Below, in pieces: positions 18,067-24,420 of a DNA stretch of 36,067 nt. Location of the stretch: the NCBI GenBank assembly GCA_003246855.1, contig QKCP01000143.1, positions 1 to 36,067 of the forward strand, given 5' to 3'. Source of the DNA: Ilyobacter polytropus (GTDB lineage Bacteria; Fusobacteriota; Fusobacteriia; Fusobacteriales; Fusobacteriaceae). The first letter of the stretch is position 1. Each line of letters opens with the position of its first letter. The position numbers and the translations under genes were made by a program. The notes beneath the pieces are model-generated. The model ran no database searches, was not told the origin of the DNA, and saw only the letters and a list, made by a program, of their open reading frames with translations.

Positions 18067-18095
18067 TTGACAAATATGGAGATTTTTAATACAAT
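18067..18095 (+). promoter_or_regulatory. Strong promoter of rpmH operon
   Basis: Perfect -35 TTGACA (18067-18072), 17-bp spacer, TACAAT (18090-18095). Transcription would begin near 18102, 45 bp before rpmH, moving away from the origin. Confidence 0.9.
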
Positions 18096-18146
18096 AATTA
18101 TCTGAAAATATAGTAAAAAAAGTTAACTTTAGGAGGGAATATAGAT

Positions 18147-18284
18147 ATGAGTAAAAGAACTTTTCAACCGAATAACAGAAAGAAAAAAAAGGATCACGGA
18201 TTCAGAAGCAGAATGAAGACTAAAAATGGAAGACAAGTACTAAAAAGAAGAAGAGCAAAAGGTAGAAAAGAATTATCAGCATAA
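18147..18284 (+). CDS. rpmH: 50S ribosomal protein L34
   Basis: 45-residue, strongly basic ribosomal protein: [20 protein letters not shown], then [20 protein letters not shown] and KELSA. The family motif [41 protein letters not shown] is complete. ATG 18147 follows TAGGAGGG. It is the first gene right of the origin, as in most bacteria, and is followed by a hairpin before rnpA, which would keep L34 mRNA more abundant than rnpA. Confidence 0.98.
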   Translation: MSKRTFQPNNRKKKKDHGFRSRMKTKNGRQVLKRRRAKGRKELSA

Positions 18285-18314
18285 AACCCGGTGTAAATCC
18301 TCACCGGGTTTTTA
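18285..18314 (+). terminator. Hairpin between rpmH and rnpA
   Basis: AACCCGGTG (18285-18293), 8-base loop, CACCGGGTT (18302-18310), then a short T run. It starts directly after the rpmH stop. As no new promoter is obvious before rnpA it probably acts as a partial terminator. Confidence 0.8.
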
Positions 18315-18337
18315 AAAGTAATCTAGAAGGTGTATAA

Positions 18338-18673
18338 ATGCATAAACTCAAAAAAAACATTCAATATCAAGAAATATATAACAAAGGTGACAAATTTTTC
18401 GGATACTATGCACTTATATATATAAATAAAAATAATTTAGAATATAACCGGTTAGGTGTTGTAGCTAGTAAAAAAACTGGAAATGCAGTGTGTAGAGCAA
18501 AATTAAAAAGACTTTTTAGAGAATTTTTTAGGCTAAATGATGCTAATCTAAAAAAAGGGTATGATTATGTTTTTATAGCTAAAAGAACTGCTGGTCAAAA
18601 ATTTAAAACATTAAAATACGCTGATATAGAAAAAGATTGTCGCAAAATTTTAAAAAAGGCAGGGGTATTATGA
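18338..18673 (+). CDS. rnpA: Ribonuclease P protein component
   Basis: Protein subunit that helps the RNase P RNA bind precursor tRNA and metal ions. 111 residues, normal length, with the N-terminal FxxIYxxGxxF region ([15 protein letters not shown]), the aromatic strand [13 protein letters not shown] and the basic helix following it. The helix that normally reads RNR-x-KR is here [13 protein letters not shown]: the middle Asn and last Arg of the usually highly conserved RNR motif are Ala and Lys. Start ATG 18338 follows AGAAGG. It overlaps yidD by 4 bases (ATGA). Confidence 0.93.
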   Translation: MHKLKKNIQYQEIYNKGDKFFGYYALIYINKNNLEYNRLGVVASKKTGNAVCRAKLKRLFREFFRLNDANLKKGYDYVFIAKRTAGQKFKTLKYADIEKDCRKILKKAGVL

Positions 18674-18879
18674 AAAATATCCTAATTTTTTTTATAAGAA
18701 CATATCAAAAATTAATTTCTCCTATTTTAGGTCCGAGATGCAGATTTTATCCCACTTGCTCAAACTACGCGATTACAGCATTAAAAAAACATGGTATAAT
18801 CAAAGGAGGGGCATTATCTATAAAAAGATTATTAAGGTGTCATCCTTTTAACAAAGGTGGTTATGACCCAGTCCCTTAA
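18670..18879 (+). CDS. yidD: YidD, membrane protein insertion efficiency factor
   Basis: 69-residue member of the YidD (DUF37) family, membrane-associated and thought to assist YidC-dependent insertion. Signature residues are present: [34 protein letters not shown], and the end [17 protein letters not shown]. The start is ATG 18670, overlapping the rnpA stop as ATGA; the longer open frame from 18637 lies inside rnpA and has no ribosome site. Standard location between rnpA and yidC. Confidence 0.95.
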   Translation: MKNILIFFIRTYQKLISPILGPRCRFYPTCSNYAITALKKHGIIKGGALSIKRLLRCHPFNKGGYDPVP

Positions 18880-18904
18880 AATATAAATCTCAAGGAGGAA
18901 AATT

Positions 18905-19549
18905 GTGGGAAATCTTATAGCACCAATTGCTAACTTATTGGAACAGGCAATTAAATTTTTATATGAAGTTTTAGGGAATTATGGTTTGGCCATTATTGGA
19001 GTAACAGTACTCATAAAATTAATCCTTCTACCATTAACTCTTAAGCAAGATAAGTCGATGAAATCGATGAAAAAAATTCAGCCTGAAATAGAAAAAATAA
19101 AAGAAAAATACGGAAACGACCCACAAGTATTAAATCAAAAAACAATGGAGCTTTATCAACAACATAAAGTAAACCCATTAAGCGGATGTTTACCTATTTT
19201 GGTTCAGCTTCCTGTATTATGGGGTCTTTTTGCAGCACTTAGGAAAACACCTGCTGAAGGCGGAGTAATACCTATAGATGCCACTTTCTTGGGGTTAGCT
19301 TTAAATACCCCAGATCCTAGATTCATACTTCCAGTTTTAAATGGTGTGGTGGCTTATGCACAGCAAAAACTTATGAGTGGAACTGGTGCAGGCGGACAAC
19401 AAGCAAAAGTTATGATGTACACGTTTCCTATCATGATGGTTATGATTTCTTATAAAATGCCTTCAGGACTTCAAATTTATTGGTTAACATCAAGTTTAAT
19501 TAGTGTAATTCAACAGTATTTCATTATGAGTAAGGGGGAAAAAGCATAG
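18905..19549 (+). CDS. yidC: YidC/Oxa1 family membrane protein insertase (short form)
   Basis: 214-residue inner-membrane insertase with the conserved hydrophobic core only. It lacks the large periplasmic P1 domain of proteobacterial YidC and has no lipobox cysteine as in Gram-positive SpoIIIJ. Membrane segments are around residues 18-42 (LGNYGLAIIGVTVLIKLILL), 90-112 (GCLPILVQLPVLWGLFAAL), about 130-150, and a C-terminal pair around 165-205 (MMYTFPIMMVMISYKMPSGL). The conserved hydrophilic-groove arginine in TM1 appears as lysine (VLIKLILLPLT). Start is GTG 18905 after AAGGAGG. The stop overlaps the jag start (TAGTG). Confidence 0.94.
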   Translation: MGNLIAPIANLLEQAIKFLYEVLGNYGLAIIGVTVLIKLILLPLTLKQDKSMKSMKKIQPEIEKIKEKYGNDPQVLNQKTMELYQQHKVNPLSGCLPILVQLPVLWGLFAALRKTPAEGGVIPIDATFLGLALNTPDPRFILPVLNGVVAYAQQKLMSGTGAGGQQAKVMMYTFPIMMVMISYKMPSGLQIYWLTSSLISVIQQYFIMSKGEKA

Positions 19550-20169
19550 TGAAGGAAGTTGTCCAAATTAAAGCAAAAAGTGAAAAAGAAGCTATTGATA
19601 TATTAAAAACTCAAAAATCTTTGCCTGAAGAGGGCTATAAATTTGATGCCCAAGTATTAGTTCCAGGGAAATCGATACTAGGTCTTTTTAGCACAAAAAA
19701 TTTGTACGAAGTAACTTATTTTGAAGAAAATAAAAGTGAAAAAAAGGTAATGAATTTAGCGAAAGAGCTTTTAGATATGATGAACCTTGATTTAGATGTA
19801 GAGGTTGTAAAAGCAAACGAACACTTTGTATCGATAAACTTATACGGACCAGACAATGGCATCATAATAGGAAAAAAAGGGAAGACTCTAAACAGTTTTG
19901 AGTACCTATTAAATAGCCTTATAAAAGGGTGCAAGGTAGAAGTTGACGTAGAAGGATTCAAAGAAAAAAGGGCGAACACCTTAAGAGATCTTGCTAGAAA
20001 AATGGCAGAGAGAGTAATAAAGACAAATAAAACTGTTAAATTAAATGCTATGCCGCCTAGAGAGAGAAAGATAATACATGAGATTGTAAGTAAATATGAG
20101 GAACTTGATACCTATAGTGAAGGCAAGGATCCTAAAAGATATATAGTCATAAAAAAAAAGGTAAGGTAG
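19549..20169 (+). CDS. jag: Jag/KhpB RNA-binding protein
   Basis: 206-residue RNA-binding protein (KhpB/EloR in Gram-positives), which pairs with KhpA and affects cell elongation. It has three parts: the Jag-N domain (residues 1-55, KSEKEAIDILKTQ and a final PGKSILGLFS), a KH domain with GIIIGKKGKTLNS (about 104-116), and a C-terminal R3H domain with RERKIIHEIV. The start is GTG at 19549 and shares a base with the yidC stop, so the two are probably co-translated. Confidence 0.95.
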   Translation: MKEVVQIKAKSEKEAIDILKTQKSLPEEGYKFDAQVLVPGKSILGLFSTKNLYEVTYFEENKSEKKVMNLAKELLDMMNLDLDVEVVKANEHFVSINLYGPDNGIIIGKKGKTLNSFEYLLNSLIKGCKVEVDVEGFKEKRANTLRDLARKMAERVIKTNKTVKLNAMPPRERKIIHEIVSKYEELDTYSEGKDPKRYIVIKKKVR

Positions 20170-20175
20170 ATAAAG

Positions 20176-21546
20176 ATGTTTGACACTATTGCGGCCATTT
20201 CTACTCCTAGGGGAGAAGGCGGGATTGGTATAGTTAGAATTTCAGGAGACGAAGCCATTTCCATACTCTCAAAAATTTTTAAGCCTGCCAGTGGCAAGGA
20301 GGTAGGCGAACTAAAAAATTTTTCCGTAAACTACGGAAATCTTTTTGATGAGTTTGGGAGTGTAGTTGATGAAGTTTTAGTTAATATTATGAAGGGTCCC
20401 AAAACATACACCAAAGAGGATATCGTTGAAATAAACTGCCATGGTGGCTACCTTATAACAGAAAAAGTATTGGAACTGGTTTTAAGAAATGGAGCCAGGT
20501 ATGCTGAGCAAGGTGAATTTACTAGACGCGCCTTTATAAACGGTAGAATAGACCTTACACAGGCAGAAGCAGTTATGGATATCATACACTCAAAGACTGA
20601 AAAAGGAATATCAATATCCTTGGATCAGCTTAGGGGAGACCTTAGAGAGCAAATCAAAAGGTTTAAAGGCTTATTACTTGATGTTGCAGCACATGTAAAT
20701 GTAGTTCTAGATTATCCCGAAGAGGGAATAGATGATCCACTTCCAGAAAATTTGGTAGATAATCTCAAAGAAGTTTATAGATCTGCAAACGAATTGATTG
20801 CATCCTATGATAAAGGGAAGATGATAAAAGAGGGTGTGAAAACAGCTATATTAGGGAAGCCTAATGTTGGAAAATCTAGCCTTTTAAACTCGCTTTTAAG
20901 AGAAGAGAGGGCCATAGTAACACATATAGCCGGCACAACCAGGGATGTAATAGAGGAAGTTATAAATATAAACGGCATACCTCTCGTATTAGTAGATACA
21001 GCTGGTATAAGAAAAACGGATGATATAGTTGAAAATATAGGTGTTGAGAGATCTATACAGCAGATAAAGAAAGCCGACCTAATACTTTTTGTTGTAGATG
21101 GCTCGGAAGAAATCCAAGAGGATGATTTCAGTATTTACAACGAGATAAAAGGGAAACATATAATAGGTATTCTCAATAAATCGGATCTTAAAAGGGTGGC
21201 CGATACGTCAAAACTGCCTGAAATAGACACCTGGATAGGAATATCTGCAAGAGAAAATATGGGAATCCAGAATATGGAAGACATGATATACAGCTTTATC
21301 GTGAGCGGACAGGTAGAGGATAGTTCACAGAATTTAGTCATAACAAATGTAAGGCATAAGACTGCTCTTGAAAAAACAAAGGACAGCATTGATAATATAT
21401 TTGAAACATTGGAAATAGGCCTTCCGATGGATTTGATAGCTGTAGATCTAAAAGAGGCTTTAGATTCACTTTCAGAGGTTACAGGTGAGATATCATCTGA
21501 AGACTTATTGGATCATATATTCAGTAATTTTTGTGTTGGTAAATAA
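20176..21546 (+). CDS. mnmE: tRNA uridine-5-carboxymethylaminomethyl modification GTPase MnmE
   Basis: With MnmG, makes the 5-carboxymethylaminomethyl group on wobble U34 of several tRNAs. 456 residues: N-terminal folate-binding domain ([20 protein letters not shown]), helical domain, inserted G domain with G1 GKPNVGKS (about 227-234), G3 DTAG, G4 NKSD, and the C-terminal catalytic cysteine motif FCVGK (Cys453). Complete and normal in length. Six bases after jag. A terminator follows, so mnmG is transcribed separately. Confidence 0.98.
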   Translation: MFDTIAAISTPRGEGGIGIVRISGDEAISILSKIFKPASGKEVGELKNFSVNYGNLFDEFGSVVDEVLVNIMKGPKTYTKEDIVEINCHGGYLITEKVLELVLRNGARYAEQGEFTRRAFINGRIDLTQAEAVMDIIHSKTEKGISISLDQLRGDLREQIKRFKGLLLDVAAHVNVVLDYPEEGIDDPLPENLVDNLKEVYRSANELIASYDKGKMIKEGVKTAILGKPNVGKSSLLNSLLREERAIVTHIAGTTRDVIEEVININGIPLVLVDTAGIRKTDDIVENIGVERSIQQIKKADLILFVVDGSEEIQEDDFSIYNEIKGKHIIGILNKSDLKRVADTSKLPEIDTWIGISARENMGIQNMEDMIYSFIVSGQVEDSSQNLVITNVRHKTALEKTKDSIDNIFETLEIGLPMDLIAVDLKEALDSLSEVTGEISSEDLLDHIFSNFCVGK

Positions 21547-21556
21547 TTTAAAGATG

Positions 21557-21579
21557 CCGCAGAGTAATCTGCGGTTTTT
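21557..21579 (+). terminator. Terminator of rpmH-mnmE operon
   Basis: CCGCAGA (21557-21563), loop GTAA, TCTGCGG (21568-21574), TTTTT. Confidence 0.93.
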
Positions 21580-21585
21580 AATATG

Positions 21586-21591
21586 TATAAT
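21586..21591 (+). promoter_or_regulatory. Candidate -10 of mnmG promoter
   Basis: Perfect TATAAT directly after the mnmE terminator; no good -35 is visible at 17 bp. It touches the iteron starting at 21590. Confidence 0.4.
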
Positions 21592-21610
21592 GTGTATATA
21601 GACAATAATA
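21590..21610 (+). repeat. Iteron 13, upstream of mnmG
   Basis: Core TGTATATAGACAATAATA, in the 87-bp mnmE-mnmG gap, over the presumed mnmG transcription start. Confidence 0.87.
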
Positions 21611-21633
21611 AAATTTGTTTAGGGGAGTTTGCT

Positions 21634-23490
21634 ATGGTTAGAAACAAAAATTTTGATGTTATAGTTGTCGGTGCAGGGCATGCTGGCTGCGAGGCTGCAC
21701 TTGCATCAGCAAGGCTTGGTATGAAAACTGCAATGTTTACCATTTATTTGGACAACGTGGCAATGATGAGCTGTAACCCTGCTATAGGCGGACCAGGAAA
21801 AAGCCACCTAGTAACTGAGGTGGATGTACTAGGTGGTGAAATAGGCAGGCATACGGATAAATACAACCTTCAGCTCAAGACATTAAATGAGACTAAGGGT
21901 ATAGCTGCAAGGGTTACAAGGGGACAGGCGGACAAGTATTGGTACAGGGTAAAGATGAAGGAAATACTCGAAAATACGGATAACCTAGATTTAATACAGG
22001 AAACAGTTGATGAACTAATTGTGGATGGGAAAAGTGTAATAGGATTAAGGTCATCAATGGGGATAGAATACAGTGCAAAAGCTGTAGTGCTGGCAACAGG
22101 AACATTTCTAAAGGGAAGGGTAGTTGTAGGAGATGTAAAATACGAAGCAGGTAGACAGGGGGAGATGTCTTCGGAAAAACTTTCAGAAAGCCTTCTAGAG
22201 AACGGAATAGAGCTTGAAAGATACCAAACAGCAACTCCTCCAAGGGTGGACAAGAGAACCGTAGATTTCTCAAAAATGCAGGAATTAAAAGGTTTGGACA
22301 CTCCTAAATACTTCTCTATGTTTACCGATAAGAATAGAAATAAAAATTTGCCGACTTGGCTTACTTTTACAACTCCAAATACAGTTGAAGTTGCAAAAGA
22401 ACTCCTCAAGTATTCTCCGATAGTTACCGGAATAATAGAAACACATGGACCTAGACACTGCCCTTCATTGGATAGGAAGGTCCTGAATTTTCCAGAAAAG
22501 ACAGATCACCAGATCTTTTTAGAGCAGGAGAGCACTGAGAGCAATGAGCTCTATGTAAACGGATTAACAACAGCTATGCCGCCTTTTGCGCAAGAGAAGA
22601 TGATGAGGACTATAGCTGGCTTAGAGGATGCGAAGATAATGAGATATGGGTATGCCGTAGAGTACGATTATGCGCCTGCATATCAGCTTTTTCCAAGCTT
22701 AGAAAGTAAGAAAGTTAAAAATCTTTATTTTGCAGGGCAGATAAATGGTACATCAGGGTATGAAGAAGCTGCTGCACAAGGTTTTCTTGCTGGAGTGAAT
22801 GCAGCTAGAAAATTAATGTGTATGGAACCGATCATAGTAGACAGGAGTGAAGCCTATCTTGGAGTTTTAGTTGACGATCTCATACATAAAAAGACGCCTG
22901 AACCATACAGGGTACTGCCTTCTAGAGCGGAGTATAGACTGACCCTTAGGCAGGATAATGCTTTTTTAAGGTTGCTGGAAAAAGCCGAAGAAATAGGGAT
23001 AGTTTCAAAAGAAAGGTTAGACTACCTAAAGAAAATAAAGAACACAATAGAGCATGAGATATATAGGCTAAAAGAGGAAGTAATCAGGCCAGACGAAGAG
23101 GTAAACTTGATGCTAGAAGGGATGGGGTTTGAGCCTTTGAGGAAACCTATAAGGGCGAATGAGCTACTTCAAAGAAAAGGTGTAACTTATGATGACCTCA
23201 GGTATTTTTGCGGTATAAAGCCGTACCCAGATTTAGTAAAGCAACAGATAGAGATAGAGATAAAATATGATGTATTTATAGATAGGGAAAAGGCTCAGAT
23301 AGAAAAATTTAAAAAGTTGGAAAGCCTAAAAATACCGGAAAATTTCGACTATGACACGGTTAAAGGCCTCTCAAATATAGCAAAGGACGGACTATTCAAT
23401 GTCAGGCCGATGTCTATAGGTGAAGCAAGCAGAATATCTGGAGTTACAGGAAATGATATAGCTCTTCTAATAGCTCAAATTAACAAGTAA
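21634..23490 (+). CDS. mnmG: tRNA uridine-5-carboxymethylaminomethyl modification protein MnmG (GidA)
   Basis: FAD-binding partner of MnmE in wobble-uridine modification. 618 residues beginning MVRNKNFDVIVVGAGHAGCE with the Rossmann motif GAGHAGCEAALASARLG, the conserved CNPAIGGPGKSHLVTEVD, and late family blocks YFAGQINGTSGYEEAAAQGF and AEYRLTLRQDNA. The start is ATG 21634 with AGGGGAG upstream; the open frame extends to an ATG at 21583 but that part encodes the iteron and no family sequence. In E. coli, gidA transcription beside oriC influences initiation, so an iteron at this promoter is of interest. Confidence 0.98.
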   Translation: MVRNKNFDVIVVGAGHAGCEAALASARLGMKTAMFTIYLDNVAMMSCNPAIGGPGKSHLVTEVDVLGGEIGRHTDKYNLQLKTLNETKGIAARVTRGQADKYWYRVKMKEILENTDNLDLIQETVDELIVDGKSVIGLRSSMGIEYSAKAVVLATGTFLKGRVVVGDVKYEAGRQGEMSSEKLSESLLENGIELERYQTATPPRVDKRTVDFSKMQELKGLDTPKYFSMFTDKNRNKNLPTWLTFTTPNTVEVAKELLKYSPIVTGIIETHGPRHCPSLDRKVLNFPEKTDHQIFLEQESTESNELYVNGLTTAMPPFAQEKMMRTIAGLEDAKIMRYGYAVEYDYAPAYQLFPSLESKKVKNLYFAGQINGTSGYEEAAAQGFLAGVNAARKLMCMEPIIVDRSEAYLGVLVDDLIHKKTPEPYRVLPSRAEYRLTLRQDNAFLRLLEKAEEIGIVSKERLDYLKKIKNTIEHEIYRLKEEVIRPDEEVNLMLEGMGFEPLRKPIRANELLQRKGVTYDDLRYFCGIKPYPDLVKQQIEIEIKYDVFIDREKAQIEKFKKLESLKIPENFDYDTVKGLSNIAKDGLFNVRPMSIGEASRISGVTGNDIALLIAQINK

Positions 23491-23510
23491 AGGACCGCAA
23501 GGTCCTTTTA
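23489..23510 (+). terminator. Terminator of mnmG
   Basis: AAAGGACC (23489-23496), loop GCAA, GGTCCTTT (23501-23508), then T. The last two bases of the stop codon are in the stem. Confidence 0.88.
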
Positions 23511-23524
23511 AATTTAGGCTAAAA

Positions 23525-23545
23525 ATGTGTACACGGACAAAAATA
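23525..23545 (+). repeat. Iteron 14
   Basis: Core TGTACACGGACAAAAATA; one base off in the second half. Confidence 0.7.
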
Positions 23546-23592
23546 AATCAGATTTCATATTTCTTTTAAATGCAGAGAAAACTCTCTTTTAT

Positions 23593-23613
23593 ATGTGTAC
23601 ATAGATGGGAATA
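23593..23613 (+). repeat. Iteron 15 (diverged)
   Basis: Core TGTACATAGATGGGAATA; first half intact, second half diverged. 68 bp after iteron 14. Confidence 0.6.
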
Positions 23614-23783
23614 TTTTGTTGAAAACTTCTCGTAAAGATATGCACAATATAAGAATTTAGTTTTGTTAGCAGAGGTACGCATAATTTTATAGTGGATTTT
23701 ATTATAAAATTAAAAACTAGCTCAGGAGTATATCAGTATTTTGAATGTATAAAAGTTGGGAGGTCACATAAAACAAGAGTTAG

Positions 23784-23804
23784 ATGTGTACATTGTCATT
23801 AATA
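23784..23804 (+). repeat. Iteron 16
   Basis: Core TGTACATTGTCATTAATA. Confidence 0.88.
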
Positions 23805-24325
23805 AAAAAAATGTTTATACTTTTTAAAGAAAAAATATTTTGCTCGTAGAGTTTCAAAGAGCTTGAAATCATGAATTGCACAGAAAAAAACTTAAATTTT
23901 AAGTTATGAGTTTTCATGGATAATACAAATTATTTCAACTCTTTAAGCAATGCTCCATTATGTATTTCTTTTTATTAACTCTCTAAAACTATTTGCTTCC
24001 CTTTGATAAGCTCCGTGTTCAATATATTTTATATTTGAGTTAATTGATGCAATTCTTTATAAAAACAAAGATTTTCTCTCTCCAGTATTTTAAATCAATT
24101 CAATAATTTACTTAAACTTCATAACAGGCTAGGAAGTGAATTATTGGCATTTCCCTTTAAATATTACTTGAACCTATATAGCGATTCTTATTGTTAATAA
24201 GAACGTGTACAGATAAAATATCTCATAAAGAGATGCGTTCAGATCAGAATAAGCGAAACAGAGCCGTTGATTTTTTAAGTCAGATAACATAAAAAAGTTA
24301 TATTTTAGATTGAGTGCAACTATTT

Positions 24326-24346
24326 TATTATTGACCATATACATAT
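24326..24346 (-). repeat. Iteron 17, upstream of mfd promoter
   Basis: Minus-strand core TGTATATGGTCAATAATA; ends 11 bp before the inferred mfd -35. Confidence 0.82.
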
Positions 24347-24357
24347 AATATGAGTAT

Positions 24358-24386
24358 TTGTTTCTTGGTTGAAAATAAAGTATAAT
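24358..24386 (+). promoter_or_regulatory. Promoter of mfd operon
   Basis: TTGTTT (24358-24363), 17-bp spacer, perfect TATAAT (24381-24386). Confidence 0.65.
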
Positions 24387-24420
24387 TAATTTGCGTTATT
24401 TTATATAAAAGGAGAAAAAA

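Larger units (their letters stand above)
16250..18146. other. Candidate chromosomal replication origin (iteron region)
   Basis: About 1.9 kb without a credible gene between divergent rep (minus) and rpmH (plus), very AT-rich. It is the point where gene direction switches for the whole window. It contains eight good iterons and one degenerate one, all in the plus orientation, at start-to-start distances that fall from several hundred to 105-139 bp toward rpmH, plus an A/T repeat tract at 18018-18066. No clear DnaA box was seen by eye. Open frames here (for example 16255-16458 and 16362-16688) lack ribosome sites and have the low-complexity composition of noncoding DNA. Its role as oriC is inferred from gene strand switch, synteny and iterons. 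Confidence 0.75.
23511..24420. other. 0.9-kb gene-free gap before mfd with a second iteron cluster
   Basis: AT-rich noncoding stretch with four iterons (23525, 23593, 23784 in plus orientation; 24326 in minus) and a half-like site near 24205. I see no ORF with a ribosome site, no tRNA fold and no riboswitch motif. A promoter for mfd lies at its right end. It resembles the 16.3-18.1 kb region in composition. Confidence 0.7.

Noticed and set aside
13790-18146. CRISPR array as explanation of the repeats
   Set aside because: Repeats are short, degenerate, in both orientations and irregularly spaced up to 402 bp; no cas genes are present.
21583-21633. Longer N-terminus of mnmG from ATG 21583
   Set aside because: No ribosome site, encodes the iteron, and family similarity begins at the ATG at 21634 after AGGGGAG.
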